Below, one piece after another: positions 1-6,015 of a DNA stretch of 6,338 bases (within the stretch, counting starts at the first letter, position 1; each line of letters starts with the position of its first letter). The stretch covers positions 1 through 6,338 of the forward strand of contig JAYRHW010000232.1 of NCBI GenBank assembly GCA_041907145.1. The letters run 5' to 3'. Both the position numbers and the translations under genes were made by a program. The notes below the pieces were generated by a model. It ran no database searches, was not told where the DNA came from, and saw nothing but the letters and a program-made list of their open reading frames with translations. The stretch is from JAFLCA01 sp041907145. GTDB taxonomy: Bacteria; Bdellovibrionota_C; UBA2361; JAFLCA01.

Positions 1-581
1 GAATAATTTCTCCAGATCCCGCCGATGTCCCCGTAACCAGCTGAGAGAACAGTTACCTCGACCGTATTCCACTTTCGATTGCACTGTACGTATATTTCAT
101 TGCGCGGAACCTGAGTGAGGCCACTCTGATAAACATGATACTCGGCATCTATCTCGCATTCACCGTTTTTGAATTTAAGCAGATCGAGCGCAAGCTGCAA
201 GAGATGCACTCCCTTCTCGAGCGCGACCGAGATCTGATCGGGCTCTCCTCCGTGGCGATCGACTGAGATCGCGACTTTGTAGTCGCCTTTAGCAATAGAA
301 AGAAGTGAAGAAAAATCAGATTTCACAGACTTGGGGACCAGGGCTGACCCGGAACGCACATCATCTATCAGATCATTTAGGGCAAGCCTTTGGAGAGCTA
401 TTGCAATATCCAGATGCCCAGGGGGAGGAGTGGCGGCAAGCCTGGCCAGAGTAACGTTGCCGCGCCTTATGATGGTAGAGAGTCGCTTTTTAGTAGGCGG
501 ATTAGCAGCGAAGGCCGCCTCGGGGGAATAAAGGAGCACAAGAGTGAAGCAGATCAAAACAGCCCGGATATAGTGAGGCAC
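1..581 (-). CDS. Hypothetical exported protein (3' end cut off by the window edge)
   Basis: A minus-strand frame stays open from a GTG at 581 to base 1 (193 codons, no stop), so the C-terminus lies outside the window. The GTG is the first possible start after an in-frame TAG, and an AGGA (589-592) sits 7 bases upstream of it. Residues 1-25 form a clear Sec signal peptide: R6, a hydrophobic stretch over about residues 7-18, then a cleavage site AFA/AN after residue 25. The mature part starts basic (TKKR, IIRRG), is rich in Leu and Ala between about 55 and 75, and contains two cysteines (C142, C167) that could form a disulfide in the periplasm. I recognise no catalytic motif or family. The protein is probably periplasmic or surface-located, which is inferred only from the signal peptide. 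It has its own putative promoter upstream, so it is probably not co-transcribed with the protease gene. Confidence 0.8.
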   Translation of the reverse strand, partial: MPHYIRAVLICFTLVLLYSPEAAFAANPPTKKRLSTIIRRGNVTLARLAATPPPGHLDIAIALQRLALNDLIDDVRSGSALVPKSVKSDFSSLLSIAKGDYKVAISVDRHGGEPDQISVALEKGVHLLQLALDLLKFKNGECEIDAEYHVYQSGLTQVPRNEIYVQCNRKWNTVEVTVLSAGYGDIGGIWRNY

Positions 582-619
582 GGCTTTGTCCTACAAAAAA
601 TTTAAAGGACCTCTTTACC

Positions 620-649
620 ACTATAATCGGCCGGGCCCGCCAGCGACAA
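620..649 (-). promoter_or_regulatory. Putative sigma70 promoter for the exported protein gene
   Basis: Read on the minus strand, TTGTCG (649-644, 4/6 to the -35 consensus) is followed after 18 bases by TATAGT (625-620, 5/6 to the -10 consensus). The -10 box lies about 40 bases before the GTG start at 581. This placement leaves a short 5' leader containing the Shine-Dalgarno. It is a consensus match only. A second TATAGT lies at 740-745 on the same strand, but its best -35 (TTTACA, 761-766) is at a poor 15-base spacing. Confidence 0.45.
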
Positions 650-698
650 GCAGTTTTAGTGCACAAGGAAAATCGGGTCGTTACATTTTCCCGCTAGC

Positions 699-725
699 GA
701 AAAGTCGGTGGCGTCGCGACTTTTC
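699..725. repeat. Perfect 9-bp inverted repeat (hairpin or operator)
   Basis: GAAAAGTCG (699-707) and CGACTTTTC (717-725) are exact reverse complements separated by a 9-base spacer. The arms are themselves part A/T-rich and part GC, so on either strand the transcript could form a stem of moderate stability. No separate T-run follows, so it is not a textbook terminator. It could be a weak bidirectional terminator closing the remnant locus or a protein-binding site upstream of the promoter at 620-649. Confidence 0.5.
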
Positions 726-800
726 ACGAGCGTCCTACGACTATAATTTAGAAACCTTTCTGTAAAATTATCGAAGAGTCGGCGCTTGCACTTAGCCCGG

Positions 801-986
801 CTACAAAGAAAAAAGTCCACCTATCGTCGCAAGCACCGTGAACAGGACAGGAAGCAAACGCGCTAAACTAGCCTCAACCACAGCCTGACGTAAGGATTCT
901 CCCTCGTGGCGCTTCTCATCAATAAAAATGATCGTTGCCTGCGAAAAATCAATGGAACGATAACTTCGGAGCCAGCGAAACTCCAT
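801..986 (-). pseudogene. RND efflux permease fragment (gene remnant)
   Basis: The 61-codon minus-strand frame encodes, from about residue 18 to the end, a segment that reads like the C-terminal half of an RND permease (AcrB/CzcA type). It runs ATIIFID, then EKRHEGESLRQAVVEA, then ARLLPVLFTVLATIGGL. This matches the family pattern in which a membrane helix ending in IxLIxF is followed by a loop R-x-E-G-x-S-L-x-x-A-x-x-E-A, the R-L-x-P-V/I-L-x-T signature and the next membrane helix with GLxPL. Intact permeases have over 1000 residues. Here the frame stops (TAG) right after GLFSL, and the first 17 residues do not resemble the family, so both flanks are lost. It is most likely a decayed or recombined piece of an RND gene. 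A real small membrane protein is less likely because the start has no good ribosome site. The assignment is from remembered family patterns, not a search. Confidence 0.62.
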
Positions 987-1034
987 GGCTTTGATCGACC
1001 GTTAGAACAGGTGAATTCATTCTGGACCGGAGAG

Positions 1035-3773
1035 TTACGGAATCTGAAGTCTGCGAGAAGTCACCGTCCCTGCCTTTACGCGTACAAAGGTGCCAGATTT
1101 TAAGTATCTTTTATTGAAACTGAATGTTCCGGTATCGTTTGAATGCGTGGAGGCCACCGCGGACCAGCTGATTCGGTCGTGCACTCTTTTGCCGCGGTAC
1201 AGAGTTACTGTGGTAGATTCGTCAGACGTCCCACTGGCCCGGCTTATTGTGCCTGTTACGCGCTTGGGATTTTGACGCAAGAATAGACTGATGGCGCGAA
1301 TCGGATTGGACTCATTCGATATAGTCGGAGTAGCGGGTACGGGAGATGAACCAGACGGGATTGTTAATAGGGCCACAAGTTCCCTCCCTAGTATCGTGCC
1401 GGTAACACGATACTTGCCCGGAGGAAGATAGTTTCTTCGGTACTCACCGTTTTGTGAGTTAAATGAGAAATATCCAGTAAAGTCGCTACTCCCGCACGCA
1501 TCATCAAGGCACCTCCAGAGTTTCAAAAATAGATCCCGTAAGACCGTAATACCCCCATACGTGAGTGTAGCAATCACCGCAGATGAAGAGTCACCGCTAG
1601 TGTTAATGCTAAGCTGGTCGGAATTAACCGTCGCTTGCGCCGACGTTATCGAATTAGAGCCCATGGATTCCGCGCGAAATACACCGTCATCGTTGATCGG
1701 CATATCAACTGCCCCAGTACTGCTAGTGTACCCAGAACCCACGGAGGAATAGCCAGATAAAGTGCCTGGGACAGCTACTTCTAGCGCGACATGCCCATGA
1801 TTAACGGGGGTGTTGTCAGCATACGCCGCCCTTATTCTAAAACTCAACAATGAGGGAATGAATTCGAGAGATAGCGAGCCCGGTGGTGGACCGGAGTAGT
1901 TCAGAACATTTGATTCAGCAGCGCCAAGAGTAAATTTCAAATCGCCAGCGGGCGAATTCCAGGCTATAGTACCGTATCCGTTCTGATCGAGATTTAAATC
2001 TTGTGTCTCCATCCAACTGCCAAAAACATTTCTCAACAATTTGACACCTCCATAACTTAACGGCTGCCCGACTTGGTCTGTGCCGTAAACTTGAAGCACG
2101 GTATCAAACCCATCTAGCTCCGTAACCTGGGCTGAGAGCTGCGCCTGCCCTGAAAAACCGGGCAGCGTCACTATGTTTGTATGCACTGAAGGGTTAGAGC
2201 GGAAGAGAAATATATAGTTAGTGCTGCTCGGGTTTGTATTAGCTAAATGAGTAATGCCGTCTTGCGCAGTTTGCAGCGGACTAATCTTTGAAAACGTATA
2301 AAAATTATTTCCGCTACCCTTACGCACTGCTATGGCGGCATTAGGGACCGGCGTTCCCTGCGCATTCTGTGCTGTAATGTCCGCGCGGGTAAGTGTGCCG
2401 TTAGTCACGACTGCCGCGGAGAGCGATGCCACACTTAGGTATTGCGTGCTGGGAGTTGTTGCCGGAGTGGCCGCCATTTCAGGCCGGTATTGGCTAACTG
2501 TGGGCGCACTTAACGAAAGAGCAGGCGCCTCGTTGCATGGCTCCGGCTGATTTTCAGCTACTCCAGTGCTTTGCCCAGCGTATTGTACTGAGGGGTTTGA
2601 AAAATACGGAATTCGGGCTCCGACTAGCGACATTACAGTTCCGTATGCGACCGAGTCGTTCCCCGTAAAACTATACCCGAAGGCATACGGGTATAGGATG
2701 TCGGAGACAGTGTGGGCCGCGTGGAGCCGGTCATGGTCCAGCCCCATAACGTGCCCGACTTCGTGCGCAAAAGTGAGACCTGTTAGGTCAGACTGACGAA
2801 CAAGCGCAAACGCCCTCCTGGGATCCAATGGAGAAGAGGCACTCGCCCCGTCGGCGAGCCCCGAAGCCCCATCGGTATGGCCAGTTACAACTACCACGAT
2901 ATCGGCTGAAAGCGAGTTTCGTAGAGAGTGTATCTCATCGGCGTACCCATCGCCCGTATTCCTAATCAAATCGAGGTCAGGTCTCGCGAGCCCACTTTCG
3001 AGCTCAGTGATCAGATACGTGCCTCCTAGTTCTACGCTCATGGGAATTAGACTGTTTGTTAACGCAACATTCATGTTGGTTACTGCGGTTGCAATTTGAG
3101 TAAGCAATGCAGGCTCAGACCCAGCACCCAGAATGGCATCTGAGGTATATACAACAAGTATTCGGATGACGGAGGAAGAACTACTCAGCTGCCCATATGT
3201 ATCTAGCGCGACGCGGGTGGTCCCACGTCCACTTGGATAAATTTGGGTTACTTCCGCACTAGTACTCGCACATTGTGCCGTTTGCTCTTCATCTATCCGG
3301 GTAAATTGCGCGCGACCATCACGCTTGCTTTCGAGGCGCCAGGTTCCTGTGTCAGTCTCAAAAGTCCCTGACATCGCTTCCATACGGGTTAGTCCAGCAA
3401 GCGATAGGACAAAACTTCCGACACGCCGAGTGGCCTTGAAAACCTCACCGACAAATGAAGCGACCGGAGTCGTTGAGCGCATCGAATGAGGATGAGTCGC
3501 GTTTCCGACTAAGGTGAATTGTTGCGATCCAATCGAAAATGTCGTCGATCGGGCCGACAAAAGGTCTATGACCCCATTTAAGTTTACCTGAACTTGGGTT
3601 TGAGTATCGTCGGCATGAAAGAGAGTGTGACTTTCGGCAAGAGCAGCTCCTCTGTTCAAATAAATGAGGAAAACTATCCCGATGCAGGTCGGCGCAAATC
3701 GATGTAAATAGCTGCGGTTGCTAATCAAGAGCTTTCCTATTCGCAATACAATTCCAATAAATGAAATCGTCAC
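1035..3773 (-). CDS. Secreted zinc metalloprotease (metzincin, reprolysin-like) with long beta-rich C-terminal tail
   Basis: This 912-residue protein is predicted to be exported and to cleave proteins outside the cytoplasm. Residues 1-46 give an N-terminal basic stretch, a hydrophobic core (about 27-39) and cleavage after GAALA. Residues 47-200 are a probable propeptide. The catalytic domain spans about 203-412, opening with IRILVVYTSDAI. It holds the zinc site HEVGHVMGLDHD: ligands H337, H341 and H347, catalytic E338, and D348 as in reprolysins. A Met-turn follows (YGTVMS, M381), then YFSNPSVQYAG, a block typical of bacterial members related to M12B/M72 peptidases. Residues 445-912 are rich in Ser, Thr, Gly and Asn and look like beta-sandwich modules. 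Two are alike (GYFSFN at 767, GTFSFN at 882, each followed by an R-x-YL element); the first continues as LPPGKYRV, as in carboxypeptidase-regulatory-like domains. C755 and C760 could pair. The GTG at 3773 has a weak ribosome site; a TTG at 3728 is a credible alternative. The substrate is unknown. The neighbouring plus-strand operon is transcribed away from it. Confidence 0.93.
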   Translation of the reverse strand: MTISFIGIVLRIGKLLISNRSYLHRFAPTCIGIVFLIYLNRGAALAESHTLFHADDTQTQVQVNLNGVIDLLSARSTTFSIGSQQFTLVGNATHPHSMRSTTPVASFVGEVFKATRRVGSFVLSLAGLTRMEAMSGTFETDTGTWRLESKRDGRAQFTRIDEEQTAQCASTSAEVTQIYPSGRGTTRVALDTYGQLSSSSSVIRILVVYTSDAILGAGSEPALLTQIATAVTNMNVALTNSLIPMSVELGGTYLITELESGLARPDLDLIRNTGDGYADEIHSLRNSLSADIVVVVTGHTDGASGLADGASASSPLDPRRAFALVRQSDLTGLTFAHEVGHVMGLDHDRLHAAHTVSDILYPYAFGYSFTGNDSVAYGTVMSLVGARIPYFSNPSVQYAGQSTGVAENQPEPCNEAPALSLSAPTVSQYRPEMAATPATTPSTQYLSVASLSAAVVTNGTLTRADITAQNAQGTPVPNAAIAVRKGSGNNFYTFSKISPLQTAQDGITHLANTNPSSTNYIFLFRSNPSVHTNIVTLPGFSGQAQLSAQVTELDGFDTVLQVYGTDQVGQPLSYGGVKLLRNVFGSWMETQDLNLDQNGYGTIAWNSPAGDLKFTLGAAESNVLNYSGPPPGSLSLEFIPSLLSFRIRAAYADNTPVNHGHVALEVAVPGTLSGYSSVGSGYTSSTGAVDMPINDDGVFRAESMGSNSITSAQATVNSDQLSINTSGDSSSAVIATLTYGGITVLRDLFLKLWRCLDDACGSSDFTGYFSFNSQNGEYRRNYLPPGKYRVTGTILGRELVALLTIPSGSSPVPATPTISNESNPIRAISLFLRQNPKRVTGTISRASGTSDESTTVTLYRGKRVHDRISWSAVASTHSNDTGTFSFNKRYLKSGTFVRVKAGTVTSRRLQIP
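3726..3738 (-). promoter_or_regulatory. Ribosome binding site suggesting a TTG start for the protease
   Basis: On the minus strand AGGA (3738-3735) is followed after 6 bases by an in-frame TTG (3728-3726), codon 16 of the longest frame. Starting there gives a compact signal peptide: MISNRSYLHR, a hydrophobic core, then cleavage after AALA. The upstream GTG at 3773 has only a weak GAG element before it and adds 15 extra residues ahead of the signal peptide. The spacing favours TTG; the codon type favours GTG. Confidence 0.45.
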
Positions 3774-3805
3774 AAAGTTGCTCGATGATAAGTGCCAAAT
3801 GAGTA

Positions 3806-3821
3806 AGTTAACTAGCTAACT
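3806..3821. repeat. 16-bp near-palindrome upstream of the protease gene
   Basis: AGTTAACTAGCTAACT is self-complementary except for one mismatched pair (positions 3811/3816). It is overlapped by a wider pair, GTAAGTT (3803-3809) and AACTTAC (3831-3837), which is a perfect 7-bp inverted repeat. It lies 33-48 bases before the GTG at 3773, a sensible place for an operator of the protease gene. No regulator is identifiable. Confidence 0.35.
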
Positions 3822-3936
3822 ACCTTGAGGAACTTACCTGTCCCGGAATAAATTTGCCTGTGAGCAAATCAATATCCATATTCTGGGCCCCATAGTACTT
3901 CAGCGCACTTAGCGACTTATTACTTTTGTAGGAGGC
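3820..3936 (-). other. Small open frame, possible gene remnant or short peptide
   Basis: On the minus strand the frame is open for 38 codons between a TAA (3939-3937) and a TAG (3822-3820). Its single ATG at 3879 would give a 19-residue peptide. The reading around it (SLSALKYYGAQN, then MDIDLLTGKFIPGQ) looks more protein-like than random intergenic sequence. There is no good ribosome site before the ATG and no start codon near the upstream edge, so a leftover piece of a lost gene is at least as likely as a functional peptide. I do not recognise it. Confidence 0.2.
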
Positions 3937-4094
3937 TTATAGTTTCCAGCTCTCACGGTGAAACTAGCAGCGTTGCGCTCGAGTCTTCTGGCTTTCGTTA
4001 CTTGAGTACACGTTCATATACGTCTCAATCCTTGAAATTTACCGATGACCCCGTGTCCTGTCGCCTCTCTTTTGGGCGAGTCCCCAATGCTATA

Positions 4095-4151
4095 GGGAAA
4101 AGAGGGACGATCCTGTATAATTGGTCGAATAAGGATCGTCCCTTATTTCCC
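4095..4151. repeat. Long imperfect inverted repeat with TATAAT in the loop, upstream of the efflux operon
   Basis: The arms 4095-4113 and 4133-4151 pair over 19 positions. The inner part is perfect for 10 bp (GGGACGATCC at 4104-4113 with GGATCGTCCC at 4133-4142), followed by A-T and G-T, one mismatch (4101/4145), then six more pairs (GGGAAA with TTTCCC). The 19-base loop contains TATAAT (4116-4121), a perfect -10 box, though no good -35 lies 16-18 bases before it. A second small dyad, CCCCTGGAAGGGG (4149-4161), follows directly. The site ends about 60 bases before the start of the His-rich gene. It could be an operator or activator site for metal-responsive control, an mRNA leader hairpin or a short palindromic repeat element. 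No T-run follows, so it is not a clear terminator. Confidence 0.6.
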
Positions 4152-4211
4152 CTGGAAGGGGCTGGTTCAATTAAAGAAATCTTCATACCATGCCGACAAG
4201 TTCAAGGATTG

Positions 4212-4673
4212 ATGGGAAATTATCGTCGAGCAATCGGTAGTGTGCTGGCATGCGTCTGGATGCTGTGTGTCTTGCATTGCGCCTCAGATCAAGCCACCGC
4301 CCATTGGCATAAGCTACCGTCAGGCAAGGCGGCTCATCACCACCACCATTCGATACCGGAATCAGACAAGTTCGGGACTTACGCTCACGGAGAGTCAACG
4401 GATGGACATTCGAACGAAGACGCGCCCGAAGGGTCTGAGTGCTGTGCTCTAAAGGCGCGGCTGTCGACGTCAACACTCGAAGAGCCACAGGTATCTCCCG
4501 AAGTTTTGATTTTTAAGACTTTCCCTGCAGATGTTATTGCTTCCTTATATTCGCAGAGCGAGCCATCGCGCCTATCCTTCGCGATAGTCTGGGAGTCCAG
4601 GCCCTTTTCGGGGGTTTCTACTCGAATTCAAACCCTCATTGCGCCTAACGCACCGCCTTCAAACCGCGTTTAG
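4212..4673 (+). CDS. Exported His-rich protein at the head of a metal efflux operon (CzcI-like)
   Basis: The 153-residue product has a signal peptide: RR at 5-6, a hydrophobic stretch about 8-21, and likely cleavage near ATA/HW after residue 30. The segment just after it is metal-ligand rich: H31, H33, five consecutive His at 42-46, H59, H66, and adjacent C77 and C78. The remainder (80-153) has no recognised domain and ends in a Pro-rich APNAPPS stretch. Small exported His-rich proteins in this position, such as CzcI before czcC, are known from heavy-metal efflux loci; their roles are thought to be metal binding or modulation of efflux. I chose ATG 4212 because it places the signal peptide at the N-terminus. 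The frame is open back to a TTG at 4002, but those 70 codons look non-coding and contain the inverted repeat. The AAGGA at 4204-4208 is only 3 bases from the ATG, so translation may be weak. The czcC-like gene follows after about 100 bases. Confidence 0.78.
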   Translation: MGNYRRAIGSVLACVWMLCVLHCASDQATAHWHKLPSGKAAHHHHHSIPESDKFGTYAHGESTDGHSNEDAPEGSECCALKARLSTSTLEEPQVSPEVLIFKTFPADVIASLYSQSEPSRLSFAIVWESRPFSGVSTRIQTLIAPNAPPSNRV

Positions 4674-4775
4674 TAAGGCGGACTGGTTTCTCATGCGCCG
4701 CTAAGGCTTCCTGTTCCTGGGAAGTACATTGAGTCGTAATTGCTGTACTCTCATTTTCTTAACTCGGATTTGGTT

Positions 4776-6005
4776 ATGTCGCTTCAACGCTACACATGTT
4801 CTCTGCTCATTGTCGTTGGTACGACCGCATTGAATGCCTTTGGCGATTCATCAGTCAAGCAGGTAGTCCCCCTCGATGAAGTGATTGAGCGAGCATTAAA
4901 CGAAAGCCCGTTGGTGGCGCGCATTGAGGCATCGATTGCATCGACGCGCGGGGCAGGTATCCAAAATGGAAAACTGGAAAACCCGACCCTAGACTCTGAG
5001 ATACGGTTTCCAACCGCTTACAAAGACCGAAGAGGATCTGACGAGATCGCGGTAGCGCTCTCCCAGACCCTTAGGATGAGTGATTTCGGGGTGCGTTCCA
5101 GAGTTAACCGCCTCGTTCAAGCTGCTGCCGACGAAGATAGAAAGATTGAGCTACTCAGTTTCAGTCAAAGGGTAAAGCTTGCGTATACAAGAGCGTGGGC
5201 GCTTGAACGAAGAGCTTCCGAACTCGCGAAGTATCGGGAAACGACTGAGCGCATCGAGCGTGCTGTTCGGCACGCAACTGAAGGTGGGCTCTTGGGAAGT
5301 TCCGAGGGGCTTTTATTCAGAGCCGAAGCCAAAAAGGCAATACTTGAACTCGATGCCGTCGCATCCGATTTGAAGCGTGCGAAAGCAGAGCTGAGCAAGG
5401 CAAGTGGCTTTGTAGTTGACGGGTTACTAACGAAGCCTCCCTTACAGGAGCCGCCATCCCTTGAGGCGCTCCTAGCAGCCCAGTCCGTTCTACCAACGCA
5501 GGCTCGGGCAAAGCTCGCCCTCAACCTTGCGCGCGAGCAGGAGCGGCAGGCCGAGCTCGACGCCTATCCGAAATTGTCGCCTAGGCTCGTCTATGAGCGC
5601 ACCAACGATTACAGTGATTACTTCGGCGTGGGAATCTCTGTAGAGCTGCCATTTTTTAATCGCAATCAGGGTGAGCGGCTCGCAAGGACCTCTGAGGTCC
5701 GCGCGGCAGAGAGATTCGTCGCATATTATACCGGCGATGCCTACCGCGAAGAGGTCTCGGGCCTTCTTGCAAGTTTGAAATCCTCCACTGCCTTCCTGAA
5801 TGGGTATGAGACCGAAATCATTCCTATGCTCTCCCGAGCGCTCGCAGCGGAAGAGGAGCTATTCGACTCAGGCAAAGGAGCCCCGGCACGTTTGTGGCAA
5901 GTCTTGAGAGAATTATCGGCGGCGCAGACGGAGAGTCTTGAACGCCTGATTCGTTTGTACTCCGACCGTATCGAACTTGTCACTGTAACAGGAACAGATT
6001 TTTAA
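4776..6005 (+). CDS. TolC-family outer membrane channel, CzcC-like
   Basis: The 409-residue product is an outer membrane factor of a tripartite heavy-metal RND pump. It forms the trimeric barrel and periplasmic tunnel through which metal leaves the cell. Residues 1-23 are a signal peptide (hydrophobic 8-20, cleavage after AFG), with no lipobox Cys at the cleavage site, unlike lipid-anchored CusC and OprM. The mature chain has the two-fold repeat of the OEP family. Repeat one begins near residue 33 (LDEVIERALNESP, then LENPTLDSEIRF) and runs in long coiled helices (about 105-210). Repeat two begins near 235, with its strand region at 264-295 and the family hallmark LPFFNRNQGE at 291-300, followed by helices to about 405. 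Length is normal for CzcC. I chose ATG 4776 (GGA at 4766-4768, 7 bases upstream) over a TTG at 4740, which would put 12 residues ahead of the signal peptide. The adaptor gene starts 10 bases after the stop. The metal cannot be told from this protein. Confidence 0.94.
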   Translation: MSLQRYTCSLLIVVGTTALNAFGDSSVKQVVPLDEVIERALNESPLVARIEASIASTRGAGIQNGKLENPTLDSEIRFPTAYKDRRGSDEIAVALSQTLRMSDFGVRSRVNRLVQAAADEDRKIELLSFSQRVKLAYTRAWALERRASELAKYRETTERIERAVRHATEGGLLGSSEGLLFRAEAKKAILELDAVASDLKRAKAELSKASGFVVDGLLTKPPLQEPPSLEALLAAQSVLPTQARAKLALNLAREQERQAELDAYPKLSPRLVYERTNDYSDYFGVGISVELPFFNRNQGERLARTSEVRAAERFVAYYTGDAYREEVSGLLASLKSSTAFLNGYETEIIPMLSRALAAEEELFDSGKGAPARLWQVLRELSAAQTESLERLIRLYSDRIELVTVTGTDF

Positions 6006-6015
6006 GGGATTCTCT

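Larger units (their letters stand above)
582..1034. other. Intergenic region without an intact gene
   Basis: About 450 bases lie between the 3' end of the protease gene and the start of the exported-protein gene. They hold an RND permease remnant (801-986, minus), a 9-bp inverted repeat (699-725) and a putative promoter (620-649). No convincing rho-independent terminator follows the protease stop at 1035: I found no GC-rich hairpin with a T-run on the minus strand there. The short plus-strand frame at 906-1103 resembles nothing and runs antisense to the remnant. Confidence 0.7.
3774..4211. other. Divergent intergenic region between protease and metal-efflux operon
   Basis: The region carries the 5' sides of two oppositely transcribed units. 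It holds a near-palindrome at 3806-3821, an undecided small minus-strand frame (3820-3936) and a long imperfect inverted repeat at 4095-4151. An open plus-strand frame runs through 4002-4211 into the His-rich gene, but it lacks coding character and includes the inverted repeat, so I treat it as leader. A strong Shine-Dalgarno-like TAGGAGG occurs at 3929-3935 with no start codon at usable distance. The next is a GTG at 3958 opening a 15-codon frame that ends at 4005. I found no complete sigma70 promoter with both boxes good for either side. Confidence 0.6.

Noticed and set aside
331..605. Two overlapping plus-strand open frames near the left edge
   Set aside because: They are antisense to the exported-protein gene, which has a signal peptide, a ribosome site and a long uninterrupted frame; the plus-strand products have no recognisable features.
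2332..2796. Plus-strand open frames inside the protease gene
   Set aside because: They are antisense to the catalytic and adjoining domains of a well-supported gene and have no recognisable motifs.
4095..4151. Inverted repeat as the ends of an insertion sequence or MITE
   Set aside because: The element is only 57 bases long with a 19-base interior and no clear target-site duplication; a short dispersed palindrome cannot be excluded without the genome.
4095..4161. Inverted repeat as a rho-independent terminator
   Set aside because: Neither strand has a T-run directly after the stem, and no gene ends just before it.
4002..4211. N-terminal extension of the His-rich protein from TTG 4002
   Set aside because: It would place 70 residues before a clear signal peptide, and the stretch includes the long inverted repeat; it is treated as untranslated leader.
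4183..4488. 101-codon minus-strand open frame over the His-rich gene
   Set aside because: The plus-strand frame has a signal peptide and metal-ligand clusters and sits in an operon; the minus frame shows nothing.
4740..4775. Longer CzcC-like product from TTG 4740
   Set aside because: It has no ribosome site and would bury the signal peptide; ATG 4776 is better on both counts.
5165..5524. 119-codon minus-strand open frame inside the CzcC-like gene
   Set aside because: It is a shadow of a confidently identified TolC-family gene; its product is a Ser/Ala-rich composition artefact with no family resemblance.
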